DNA from: Melieria omissa
Lineage: Eukaryota; Arthropoda; Insecta; Diptera; Ulidiidae
DNA: 64,000 bases
Direction: 5' to 3'
Assembly (NCBI GenBank): GCA_963971225.1
Contig: OZ020269.1
Span: forward strand, 11,680,701 to 11,744,700
Below the pieces are notes generated by a model that saw nothing but the letters and a program-made list of their open reading frames with translations, searched no databases and was not told the origin of the DNA. A program made the translations under genes and the position numbers. Within the stretch, counting starts at the first letter, position 1. Each line of letters opens with the position of its first letter. Below, in pieces: positions 10,931 through 22,273 of this stretch.

Positions 10931-13012
10931 CAGGTTTGCAGTGGGCCAAAGGTTTTTTAAGGAAATTTAATGTCTTAATGTCTAAAAGTTATGGATTTCC
11001 AAAACATATTATTAGCAATCTAAGCTTTTTTGAAATTGCATTGCCTGAAATTGTTTCGATTTAAATCTTCCTGCATATTTTTGTGTTGCAATCCACATTC
11101 ACTTTTCTTTTGGATTTTTAATTTTTTCCAAAAACAAAGCTTAAAATTTTTTGGTGTATTTATGCAAAATTCATTCAACATCATAAGGTGACGTCTGCAA
11201 CTTGGTCCACTGCAAACAAAATTACAAAATTATGCTAATTAGAGCCGCTGTGCTGAGAGTGACTGAACCTTGCAGGAGCGACAAAAATTGTGCGGGTCGC
11301 CTCAGGTTGGTTGATGTTCGTAGCAGCGACATTGCGTGGACAGATGCGACGAATGGCATGAGCAAAAAATTAAACAAATGAAAACAAAGGACAAATAAAA
11401 CAAAAGTAGAAATAAATGGAAATGGAAATTTTAAAACAAAAATAGAATCAGTGCAGGAAAAGCAGACAAATAACAAACTTAAATTTTTCCGCGATTTTGT
11501 GGGCGTTTTGTTTTGTGAAGCATTGATTTTTTAGGACAATAGAATGTGGACAGAAAACAATTCTTTAATTTTTCTTTTTTTTTGTGAGCTGCTGTGCAAC
11601 AATTTCGGTAGCTAATAAAATCAGTCGAAGTCGTAGCAACGCCAAAAAATTCAGAAAAGAAAAGAGAATCTCAAATGTTCAGACAATGGCAGACATGCTG
11701 AAAGTGGCCGCAGTGCAAAAAGAGGTGACACTCTCGAAATGTCAATGCTGATGTGAAAAGATGCTGTCAACCACAGCGGTCGGTAGGAGCAGCAGTGGTA
11801 TTGAAAATATCTGAAAAAAATAAGTCAAAGCAACAAGCAAAGTCACATAAATCGCATCAATATTGTCGGCACGCCACACGACACATTGTTGCACGCATTC
11901 GCACACACTCATCTAATGTTGGACACACATACATACATGTCTCAATGTTGCTCAGGACCTTAGTGCAACATACGATATGTGTTTACTCAGGCAATGAAAT
12001 GTGCGTATTTATGTATAAATAAAATTTTTAAACTTAAATGCCGTCAGGCAATTTATAGCACCAAATCAACAATGCAAAAGATGAGAGCACCACGCAAAAA
12101 CATAAATAAATTCGATTTGCAAAGCAACAAAAAATTTCTAAATAAATAAATAGAAAAAAATTCAAAATAAAATCTCCCAGCCGAAATCATTCAAAATTGT
12201 GACACAAATCAAACTCAAAGCCACAGCGAATAGTACAAATCAAGCGAATTGGTTGCCGTCGGCGTTGAGCGGGTGAAAAAGAGCTGCGAATTGAGTGTTG
12301 AAAGGGGGCCGTGTCGTCAAAATTCAACTTGAGCACTTGTCAATTGGTGTTGTTGTGGTTGGTGTGTAAGCATTATCGGGGTGGTGACAGTGACAGCGAC
12401 ACGTTTTATGACATCTGCGCTGGCTTCCACATCCAATGTGGCACGTGCTCGCTCCGCACAACCAAAGGGACACACAATTTTTTGTTGTGTTGTCAGTGAT
12501 TGTTGGTTGGAGTTTTTGTTGTTGTCTCTTGGCGTCTAGCAGCCAAGTTTCGTGAAAAGTATTTTTTTGATGAGCACGTCAAACATCATTGATTTTTGTC
12601 TCATTTCTTTTGCATTGGCACATTTTTCACAAAATTTTTGTTATGCTAAAATCAAAGAAAATAGCAGAAACCAATTTCAAATTAAATCTGACTGAGTATT
12701 TAACAGTAACTGAGTTTTATTTTGCATGCATATTGAAAGAAAATGTTTTTGATTTATTTTCGAATAATGGGTTTTTGTTTTTATTTAATTATTTTTATTT
12801 AAATTACCATGAAAATGCTTAGAAATTTATAAAGAGTTTTGCTATATGATTGATTCGAGTAAGGATTCATTATTGAAAAAAAAAACAAAACAGTCTAAAC
12901 AAAGTAGAAGGAAAAATGGTAGAAAAATATTGCTGTATACTCAACATCAAAGCAATATATTTTTCAAAGGCATTTTAGATAAATATATATGTTATTCGGT
13001 TCTGCAATACCT
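10931..13012. other. Unique sequence, no gene seen
   Basis: Unique AT-rich sequence with several small frames (11222-11476, 11753-12022, 12589-12822, 12846-13151), none with a recognisable domain or convincing splice signals. I see nothing else I can support. Confidence 0.5.
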
Positions 13013-13245
13013 ATTCAAGTTTATATACACAACTGTGGGAGACTGGCTGATAAAAACGAACTTCTTCAAGAGAAGAAGAAACTGCACCCGATTGTCAAAA
13101 TGTATTTTCACTTCAAAGAAATACATACAGACTTGTGCAAAGATACATTAAATATTATATATAATATTTTATATATTTCAAATACATCAATAGACAACCT
13201 GGCGACATAAACGAATTTTCGATAAAAGAAGAAAAAACTGTAGCA
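13013..13245 (+). repeat. Diverged two-copy repeat
   Basis: Segments 13013-13088 and 13177-13245 share the order GACTGGCTGATAAAAACGAA / GACCTGGCGACATAAACGAA-like, then a purine-rich AGAAGAAGAAACTG block. They are about 165 bp apart. Similarity is weak and this is low confidence. Confidence 0.3.
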
Positions 13246-13270
13246 GTGAATATTTAAAATCACACTTATA

Positions 13271-14202
13271 AAGGGTTTTTCAATAAGAGCGCTACAAAAG
13301 TTTTTTTAAATAAAACAAAAACGGTTTTGGATATCAATGAAATTCTTTATTCCTGTGAAAGTACATTCGATGCCATTATGTATGGAACTCGATTTCTCTT
13401 GCATGGCCACCACGGGCACGCTTGCAGAAGTCCAGACGCTGAACCCAATTTTCGACGGTTTTTAAGCATAAATCGGCCGATACTGCCCCAATTTCACGTT
13501 CGATATTCGTACGAAGTTCATCAATCGTCGCTGGCTTGTTGGCATAGACCTTAGACTTGACGTAGCCCCACAGGAAATAGTCCAACGGCGTCAAATCGCA
13601 CGACCGAGGCGGCCAATTGACTGGACCATGTCGTGAGATAACACGTTCACCAAACTTGGTTTTCAATAAATCGATTGTGCGATGCGCTGTGTGGCTTGTG
13701 GCGCCGTCCTGTTGAAACCACATATTGTCCAAGTCCATATCATCCAATTCGGGCCAAAAATATTCGGTTATCATTGAACGGTAGCGATTCCCAGTCACAG
13801 TAACGTGCCGGTCTTGATCATCACGAAAGAAGTACGGCCCAATGACGCCCCCGGCCCATAAACCGCACCAAACCGTAATTTTTTCGGGATGCAATGGTGA
13901 CTCATGGAACATTTTGTACTGTGCCTGTGGATTGAAATTTTTCCACTAGACGCTCAATTGTTGATCTGGCAGGACAATTATGACGACCATAAATTGGACG
14001 TAGCGCTCTTAAAGTTGAGGCCACTGACTCCGAATTTCGGTAGTAAATTTTAATAATTTCGACTCGTTGTTGGACCGTATATCTTTCCATGATGAAATGG
14101 CAAACCTTACTGAAGAGAAATGTCAAAAGAGCGGAAAAAAATATGGCGTCGTTTGCTGTCCCTATCGGTCTACTTTTGTAGCGCTCCTTTTGAAAAACCC
14201 GT
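13271..14202 (-). mobile_element. Defective rosa-type (DD41D) mariner element
   Basis: A 932-bp Tc1/mariner-type element with matching ends. The left end (13273 on) reads GGGTTTTTCAATAAGAGCGC and the right end, reversed, reads GGGTTTTTCAAAAGGAGCGC, both continuing TACAAAAGT. TA dinucleotides flank it at 13269-13270 and 14203-14204, as expected for a TA target duplication. Transposase remnants lie on the minus strand. The catalytic spacing of 41 residues places it with the DD41D rosa group described from Ceratitis rosa and other tephritids (established knowledge); the assignment from spacing and motif is mine. Confidence 0.85.
13376..14126 (-). pseudogene. DD41D mariner transposase, internal deletion
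   Basis: The N-terminal part (14126 down to 13902, 74 codons) starts MERYTVQQRVEIIKIYY and carries the helix-turn-helix DNA-binding region, then stops at a frameshifted junction near 13905-13915. The C-terminal part (13912 to 13376, 178 codons) carries the catalytic core: WFQQDGATSHTAH with the second catalytic Asp, then CDLTPLDYFLWGYVKSKVY with the third Asp 42 residues later (41 between). The stretch that should join them, including the first catalytic Asp, is missing (roughly 80 residues). The copy therefore cannot make a working transposase. It is internally deleted but retains both ends, so it might still have been mobilised in trans. Confidence 0.85.
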
Positions 14203-14204
14203 TA

Positions 14205-14544
14205 GAAGCAGGTTTGACCTGAGTAGAAATTTATTACATTTATGATTCGGTCTTAGCACAAACTAACACAAACGAATCTTCGTTTCCAGTATACATTTTT
14301 TTCATATTCTACTGAAATCTTGACTTGAAACTAATGAAAATGTGCAGCGTCTACTTTGAAGTAGTAGAATCCATTAATTGTTACCTAAGCAAATGGAGGA
14401 ATCTGCCTTCAGTTGGATGAGACTTGAAGGCAGACATTGACTTACATCTGACCGATTGTGATAGTTTTTAGAATCACTGTAGATCTTTGCTTTTGTATGG
14501 ATGAGTAGATTAGTTGTATGTTGTTTTTTGTTAGATAAGTTTTA
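14205..14544. other. Unique spacer between mariner and array B
   Basis: No open frame, repeat or motif that I can support. Confidence 0.5.
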
Positions 14545-15070
14545 TATTTTAGATTTTAGTGAATTCTGGTTGAGTTCAGTTGAAAAAACCCAAAGATTAG
14601 ACTGTACAATTTTGTTAGCTTCTTTAGTTGAGTTTAGTTGAAAAATAAAAAAAATAGAAAAGTACACAAATTTTAGTGGACTTCAGTTGAGCTTAGTTGA
14701 AAATATATAAAGAATAGGCTGCACAATTTTTGGGAAAAATTTGTTGAATTTGGTTGAAAAAACCCCAAAATTAGACTATAAAGTTTTTAAGCGTCTTCAG
14801 TTGAGTTAAAATTAGAAAAATTCAAAGAATAGACTGCCCATATTTTTTGGAGGACTTTAGTTGAGTTTACTTGAAAAAAGCCAAAGAATATAAGATTACA
14901 AAATTTTTAGTGAGTAGAGTTTAGTTGGAAAAAATAGAGTTGAGTTCAGATCAAAAATATCAAAGAATAGACTACTCAATTTTTAAAAGACTTTAGTTAA
15001 GTTTAGTTGAAAAAGCCGAAGAATACACAATTAGCAGACTTTGGTTAAGATTAGATAAAAAAAGAGACGA
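14545..15070 (+). repeat. Minisatellite array B
   Basis: Same monomer as array A (GACTTTAGTTGAGTTTAGTT, AAAGAATAGACTGC) but without the regular 219-bp order. A further stray piece, GACTTTAGTTGAGCCTAGTT, occurs at about 16419-16440. Arrays A and B lie 3.9 kb apart in the same orientation. Confidence 0.85.
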
Positions 15071-15089
15071 CTGTAATAATTTTCCTAAA

Positions 15090-15340
15090 TTTTAGTTGAG
15101 AAGAACTGTCCAAAACTGCAGCTGAAATGCACCAAAGCTTGAGAGAACCGCTCAGTGAGAGAAGCGCTGATGTCGAGGTCATTGCATTCTTGGCAGCATT
15201 GCATGCTTCGCACGTTTGTTCCTGTTAAATAACAACGTAGCGTTAGAAGATTTCGGCTAAGCTACCTGTTCAAGGATTTTTTCAGAAGCCACAAGGAATC
15301 AGATATAAGCCATTCTCCCATTAGATACTCTGCAGCTGAT
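15090..15340 (+). repeat. 3' flank of array B, counterpart of 10691-10930
   Basis: Diverged counterpart of the sequence following array A. See that entry for the shared landmarks. Confidence 0.5.
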
Positions 15341-16840
15341 CTAATCCGTAAAAATTATTAGAATTCTTAATATAAGTAAGACCAATCTTGTTCACATATC
15401 TTGAACACATATGTTCCTCTGAAAAACATCAACGGCTTTTTGAGACCTAAAAGGAAGAGTAATCTCTTCCTTTTAACGATGTGGCACAATGGTCTACAGG
15501 GAGAGACCTTCTGAGAATGAATTTCTTAGCTTTTCTAAGGCCTCAAATAACACTGCACAATATAAAAAAAATGACAAGGATCTGATAATGGATGCTGGTA
15601 AAGAGGTCGAAGAGGTCGAAAAAATATACGTGTATCGGCGTTTTGAAAGTTTAGGCCTGAATTTTTTTTAGCGGGGGGTCAACGTTTTTCCCTTTTCGCG
15701 CATTCGTATGGTGAATCGGCATACGAAAACCAAGTAACATCACATTTTAGGTATATGATGTGTTCAGCAATTAGGTGTAAAACACTACGAAGAATATTTT
15801 TGTGGAGCATTTTAACCCTGTAGCTCCTATTTGTATGGGTCAATTAGACCCTTTTTTCTAAAATGCCAACAATTTCCTATAAAACAGGACTTTTTAAGGA
15901 CAACATTTACCACGAAAATATGCGCCATAAAATTCTACTATAGATCTCTGAATACATCAAAGCTCAGAAATTAACTTGAACGCCAGAATTAAGCTAAAAC
16001 TGAAAATGTGTTTAAGTGTTTATTTCTTAATAATCTTAATAATAATAATTACTTAATCAAAATTGGTACTAAAAATTCCTACAAAACTTGCACGTGGAAT
16101 AGCAGAGAGAAGGGCAACCAATATTCAAAAAAATGGGAGCTGAGAGCTAACAAAAATGTTAGGTTGTTAATTAAATATTATATTTTTTTTGTTCACTTCT
16201 AGGTTTCAGTTATTATTCTTTGAATAATATTTTGAAATATAAATCCATCTAAAAGTGGACTAAATAATTGTTAATGACTGTGCAATCTGGAACATGAAAA
16301 AGCCTGAAAGTATGTTAAACAAATTTCACGTTATTGAGTGATTGATCAAATTTTGCGATGTTAGTGTTGAATTACTATAACAGATGCTTATATGTTTTAC
16401 TACATAAGTTATAATGACTTTAGTTGAGCCTAGTTGATTGTAAATTTTTGCAGTCCAAGCCAAGCTGAAAAGTATGTGTTAACCGTAGATCGAGCTTCAA
16501 AAAAATTAAGGAATCCTATCACAAAGGAGGGAATTATACACTTCTTAATTTCCTCAAGACCTCTTTCTTAAAAAAGTGTGAAAGATGGTTTTAAACAAGC
16601 ATAATCCCAACACAAACAAAGGCACAAAGAATGGTTAAATTAATTATATCCTGAAAAAAGTTATAATAAACCAAAAAACCAAATGTATAATTTTTGATAC
16701 AAAGCTCGCTCTACGGTTAATAAAACATTTCCAGTTATTGACCAAATGTTTTGGACAATGATGGCTTCGATATAAAATAACTTTGACTAGTGTTAGGTAA
16801 ATAATAACATATTTCTTTTTTCTAAACACATTCATTTAAT
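15341..16840. other. Unique AT-rich stretch, no gene seen
   Basis: Small frames only (15489-15671, 16008-16202 and minus 16644-16835), without domains. One isolated copy of the dispersed 14-mer, GCCTGAAAGTATGT, is at 16302-16315. Confidence 0.5.
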
Positions 16841-16843
16841 TAA

Positions 16844-18120
16844 CCCTTTCGTGCCCAAAGTTGCCTGAGAGCAACTTCACCTCTTTGTTGTTTTATAGCA
16901 AAAGCTTAACTTAACTTAAGGGGGGAGTACACTTTGAACGTCCAAAAAGTAAGGCATTTTCGTTAATTTTTTTAAGCAATAAAACACTCAGGGAGGGCAA
17001 ATATGTTATAACCCATTTATTACTCATCCTTCGAACTACAATTTGTATTTTTTTGAACTCGATTGGCGTCCCCCCGTGGCCGGTGCACCAGGTCGCGCGG
17101 GCGTCCTCGCGCGGAAGTCGGAAAACGGCGTGAGAAAATACTCCTTCCCATGTGATCCTGGAACATAAATCGAACAAAATCCTGATAAGTAATGAAATTC
17201 GGGTTAGAAATACGTATTCCGATTTTTTTTTAAATTAATTGTTTTCAAAAGTTGTGGCCTTAGGAAAAAAAGTCCATTTTTTAACCCTAAAAATGCTTAC
17301 AAAATCGTGGATTAAAAATCCATTTTTGACAAAATCGAAAATGTGGATACGTATTTCTAAGCAGAATTTAATTCTAAACAAGAAAACCTAGGCGATATCC
17401 AAATTTAATAATAACTGGTTAGAGTTATTTCCCACGCCAGTTTGAAAAGCCCCGTTTCGAGATAAACGCGTTTAAATGCTAAAATGCTCTCTCAGCGCGC
17501 CGGTACATGTTTTAGGAAATCGCTTCGTAAAGCGGTAAGGAATATTCTGGCGGACTTGGAGTCTTTTCTAAATTAAAGTATACATCCCAAGGAACATTTT
17601 AAGCCAAAAAAAAAAAAAATACATTTTTTTGAAAAATCAAAGTGTAGACATCAACAAATTAATATTTTTAGAAGTGAATAGAAGAATTGAATAGAAGAAT
17701 CGAAGTGAATTCAAAGCAAATTACAAAAATTTAACTGTTATCCACAAAATAATGTCCAATAGTTTGCAGCGATATCAGGTAAAGTTTGTGTTCTAATTGA
17801 AGTTTACGAATTGGGCGCGTTTGATCAAAACCCTGTTTCTTTAAAAATGATTAAATAAAATCAAAAACTGATAATTTTATATTTTTCCATAAATGTTAAA
17901 TAGTTTTTCTGTAACAAAAAAATATTGATAAAAAAATTTACTTAACCCGTTTCATGCTAAAATTTTTAAAAGTAAACTAGCTCTAGAACTCTAACAAAGA
18001 GGCGTGGCGACTTCAAATATCGTGTGCGCACTTCTTAGGCTAAAGTATTTCCTGATTTAAATACCAAAAAGTAATATCGGGACACAGGGTAACACATTCA
18101 CACATTTGGAGTCAAAAGGG
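16844..18120. mobile_element. piggyBac-type non-autonomous element, long copy
   Basis: Bounded by TTAA at 16840-16843 and 18121-18124, with ends CCCTTTCGTGCCCAAAG and GGAGTCAAAAGGG (short CCCTTT/AAAGGG inverted termini). TTAA target sites and CCC/GGG ends are the signature of the piggyBac superfamily. The sequence from 17641 to 18120 matches 45320-45750 closely, and the first 65 bp match 45227-45290. Relative to that 524-bp copy it holds about 735 extra bases (roughly 16909-17650). No piggyBac transposase frame is present. Confidence 0.75.
16909..17650. mobile_element. Insertion nested in the piggyBac-type element
   Basis: Absent from the sister copy at 45227-45750. It begins close to a TTAA with GGGGGGAGTACACTTTGA and ends near TCAAAGTGTAGACATC; TACACTTTGA versus the reverse complement of TCAAAGTGTA gives a plausible 10-bp inverted terminus. 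It includes an inverted pair around AATACGTATT/GATACGTATTTC (17205-17220 and 17343-17358) and a GC-rich patch at 17060-17135. The minus-strand frame at 16911-17177 has no recognisable domain. Exact ends are uncertain. Confidence 0.5.
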
Positions 18121-18182
18121 TTAAATAAAAAATTCAAACCGATGACAGATTTCCAGTATTAGCTTTCAATTCATTTTAATAT

Positions 18183-18606
18183 TGAAACGATAAAGCACTA
18201 TGTGCTGAATGCTTTTCTATGCACAAATGCTTTTCCAAGCATACTTTTAGGCATACACTTTGAAGTATGGCAAATTTGGTATAATTTGCTTGGATAGTCC
18301 GATATGGCAAGGATGGTTCGCGAAAGGTAATGAACTTTGCTAGAACAATCGAGATAGAAAGTACAACTGGAATGTTCGAAACTTCGGAGCGATAAGAAAA
18401 CTAGTATAAAAGCAGCAGTGGCAGCGCAAGGGGTGGAGTCTTAGTTGAGCAAGCAAAGTGGTAACAAGTGTAGATACAAGTAAAGTGTAAATCTTTAAAT
18501 AAAGTGATTGTTAGTTTCTGACTGCGTTTTGCGCTGAATAATTGAAGTTGTTTTATTTTCAAACACAATCCAAACGAACATTGGAAAACTGGAGATTTTC
18601 GTAACA
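18183..18606 (+). mobile_element. Solo LTR, copy 1 (Gypsy-like)
   Basis: 424 bp starting TGAAACGATAAAGC and ending TTTTCGTAACA, flanked by ATAT at 18179-18182 and 18607-18610. It has LTR anatomy: a TATAAA box at 18405-18410, AATAAA at 18498-18503 and a conserved tail TGACTGCGTTTTGCGCTGAA. Two more copies lie at 27987-28336 and 28562-29540, each with its own ATAT duplication. Four-base ATAT-type duplications are typical of some insect Gypsy lineages (17.6/297 type), so the superfamily is inference. No internal gag/pol sequence adjoins, so it is a solo LTR. The dispersed 14-mer lies at 18239-18252. Confidence 0.85.
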
Positions 18607-18610
18607 ATAT

Positions 18611-21540
18611 AATATGTATATATATAATATTTAATAATATTTAATAGAATTTTTTTTTAATATTTATTTATTATGGTCTCTGTTCTTGTTATTTTTTGTT
18701 AGGTCCGTTGTTTTTCTTTAATTCTGCTATATAACATTACACAACTTCAGCGGAATACCCCAATTCACTCTATTGAAACATAAAGAATGCCCAAAAGAAA
18801 ACAAATGTTTGCATCATTGAAAAATAACCCAAATTATTCTTCAATGAGCAAAGCAAATAAACATTTTCCGCATTCGAATAAATTTATTTGCATAGCTTTA
18901 GGGTTATTTGAAAAATTATTTATTATTGTTGCAGAATCTTGTTGCTCGTTGCAGATATTTTCTCACAAAATCTTTTCTCTCGCAGTTGGATTCAATTAAA
19001 ATTGTATAAATTCAGTTTAAATTGTACCTTTAAAGTGCTGAAAAACCTAAAACTGATACTTTTTTATTTAAAAATATACTTTATTTAAAAATATACTTAT
19101 TATATATAATTTAAAAATATACTTTTGAAAATACTTTTGCATGATTTTATGTGGCAAAATATGATTTGCATACACAAGAGTCGAATAAATTTTGGCATAC
19201 TTTATCCAAAGCTTTCATAAAATTTCTCTTCTCTCCAAATAAACCAAAAATAATGTTATTTCTTTTGGCCAACTGCAGCGTTGGCAACATTTGCAGTATT
19301 TATTGTTTAAACAAATCTGCCATAAGCAACTAATCTGTGTATCTGTGCATGTTTCGGTGGAGAATTTGCTGCGCGTGCAAAATATTTATGGCCAAAGTAA
19401 GCTTAAGAAGATTTCAATGCTTTCAAAAACACAACAAAAAAAAGGTACACAAAAATGAAATGCGTTCAACAAAAACTTCAAATATGCAATACAGCAAAAA
19501 TTGATGCCAAATAATCTGGCCGCTTAATTTAAGCCTTATTCGGCACTTGGCAGTAGAAAACAAATACATGTAAAGGAACAAAATTGCAAAGAGCAAAAAT
19601 AAAGTGAAAAATTTCAATTGTGCTGCAATTGCTTTAAGGCTATCAATTTTTTATGCATTTCATAAATTCAATTCTAAGGCACACAGCACATTATAGAAAT
19701 ACACACACACACCTACACAAGCGTGAATAAAAAACATATACAAGTATGCACACACACACACGCGCAGACAAACAACGCAGAACGTTCAACTGTGCGCCGC
19801 AGTTTTTTGCTGCTACAGCAAGATTCTTTTTTTATTTTTCGTGCGCGTCTTTCGTGCCCAAGAAAATAGAAAAGAGCGTACAAAAAACATACTCACATAA
19901 AAATTTGTGTATGTGCGTATGTATTTTGTTTTATGAGCAGCTAGCAAATAAATTCTTGCAAAATAAAAAAAAAACCCACATACGCCCAGCTGCGCTTATC
20001 TCGTTAGGCTGCGTAGCAAATTTATGTTTATTTTATTTGCTGCAGTTTGATTTATGATGTGCCTTTTTATTAATGCCACAACACATAAAAACACACACAC
20101 ACACACACACAAATAACCCGAAAAAATTTCACATAGAAGTGAAACGAAAATCGCACTGCACAAAGAAGCGCAACATTGCATTGCGCAGCCTTCTACTTGC
20201 TGCCCGAAATTGTTTGCAATTCGCGGCGACTTTCTATTTAGCGCCCAAAATTATGCGGCAGCTATTTCAAATGTGATGTCTTCACTGCTGATGTGGCCAT
20301 ATTTTTTTATTGCTTCTTATGTGCGCGCCGGCAGTTGTTTGTACTTTCCATAAACAACAAATTATGACTGCGGCCGTCGGCGTCGAGTGTTCCTTCAATA
20401 TTGACGCTAATGCGTCCGACGCGTTTCATTAACAGCCCATCACACTAAAGTGTTTGCTTTTGATTGAATGATTTTTATGTTGATTTGTCGAGAAGGCAAA
20501 ATACATATTTCGGAGTCAATGGCCGCTCGCAGCCAGTGTCGTCAGTGAAATGGGCGCGAAATCTCAGAAATTTGTAGAAATATAAAGAAATATTTTGTGT
20601 GTGTTTAATGTGCTTTTTGATGTGTGTTTGTCTTTTAGTTGTGTTGGAATAATTTGTCTCAAGTTCATTGGCATTGTAACTGTCGCCGGCGCGTTGTCTC
20701 ATGGCCGTAATAGATGTTTGAGCGCGCCATAAAGTATGCTATGGCTGAAATAGTTGAAACATTTGGATGAGTTGAAGAGCAACAGATTGAAATTGAAAGA
20801 TCATTAGTACGTAGCCTTCCGACCCACTTCGACTGTATGATCCCATGTGTCGAGAAAATACCTGCAGCAGTAATTGACAAGGAAATATGGCTTGCAGGCT
20901 TTTCACTTTCAATTACTGTGTGAATCAGGTTTCATGCGTACGATGAGAAGTACAGCAGCTACCTTTCTGCCATTGAACTTCTTCTGTGTTTACCAACAGG
21001 TCACTGACTCGTGAAAGTTCATACCCACCGGCTGTGCATAAACAACAGTGACATGTGCACACATGTGGAGAGCAGAGCACTCTGTCACATTTTCTCTGTC
21101 TCTGACAGCGTTCTTAAAATTATGATTGGCTCACTTAGGACTGGTGAAGGCATCTGAAATGAAAGACAACGCCTCACTAAGATTGTCCCTACATTCTCTA
21201 ATGTGTCTCTTCGTATATTTATAGATCTGCACCCTTTTTTTAAGTTAAGGACATTCATCTTGTAACGCTTAGGACTCGAACGGGCTCCATTTGAGGCCAG
21301 TATAGCTAATAGGGAAGATAAAGGACTTAGCTACTGGGTTTAGATCCTTAAAGGTCACCTAAATACCGCTCATTGTAGCCTGACACACACTAATAAGTAT
21401 GTCCCAGAAATCGAAAAGGCCTTCCAATGGGCCAGGTCCGGGGAAAAGAAAGCTCTCTGTCACTCTCACGTATGCTAGTTTCGAGGTATGGGTGCATACA
21501 TCAAAACTCGAACTAAATTACATAAAAACAAATTATGAAC
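18611..21540. other. Unique sequence with CA microsatellite, no gene seen
   Basis: Contains a CA run at 20091-20111 and CA/GT-rich patches near 19700-19760 and 20600-20640. The frames here (19746-20057, 20073-20276, minus 20475-20702 and minus 20665-20880) lack domains. I recognise no exon or mobile element. Sequence from about 20890 to 21480 is GC-richer and might be an old element remnant, but no protein motif supports that. Confidence 0.45.
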
Positions 21541-22273
21541 ATTTAAAAATTATATAAAAACTGCCTGAAAGTATGCTATACTTGATTTTGTTTGGGTTAA
21601 TTTAAATGATGATAAGGACACCCAAAGCCCAAAAAAAAAATCAAAAACCAATCAAACCAAAACCCAAAAAAAAGATCAATGTTAATGTCAAACAGTCATT
21701 CAACAAAAAAATGAATTAATTAATAGAAATTATGAAAATAAAAAAATTATATGAAAATTGCCTGAAAGTATGCTACACTTGAATGTTTTTTGGAGTAAGT
21801 TAAATGAATAAATGAAATAAAGACATCAAAAAGCAAAAACAAAATTAATGCCAATGTCAAATAGTTAACAAACAAAAAAATTAAATACATAAGTTCAAAT
21901 TATGAGGAAAAAAGTATATGAAAATTGCCTAAAAGAATACTATACTTAGAACTCGTTTGGGTTAAAGCAACGACAAAATTAAACTGTTAATGTGAAGTAG
22001 TTAACAACAACAAGTACAAAAATACAAAAAATCCAATTATGAATATAAACCAAAAATTAATAATATCGCCTAAAAGTATACTATACTAAAAACTTGCTTG
22101 CGTTAATTTAAATGACATAAAGACATCACAAATTAATTAATTAAATACACAAATAAAAAATGCCTAAAAGTATACTATACTTCGACTTTCTCGCGTTAAT
22201 TGAAATGACATGAAGACACTGCAAACCAAAGACAAAATTTACCCATTTCACAAAGCATGGCATACTTTTAGGC
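21541..22273 (+). repeat. Degenerate tandem array carrying the 14-mer
   Basis: Five decayed units each begin with an AT-rich lead and then TGCCTGAAAGTATGCTATAC or a variant, followed by a GGGTTAATTTAAATGA block and an A-rich tail with ACAAAATTAATG. The core motif starts at 21563, 21760, 21927, 22078 and 22162, so unit length shrinks (197, 167, 151 and 84 bp). The array ends with the same 14-mer in inverted orientation, GCATACTTTTAGGC at 22260-22273. Confidence 0.8.

Noticed and set aside
11222..13210. Series of 62-101 codon frames
   Set aside because: No domain, no codon-bias contrast visible and no splice context.
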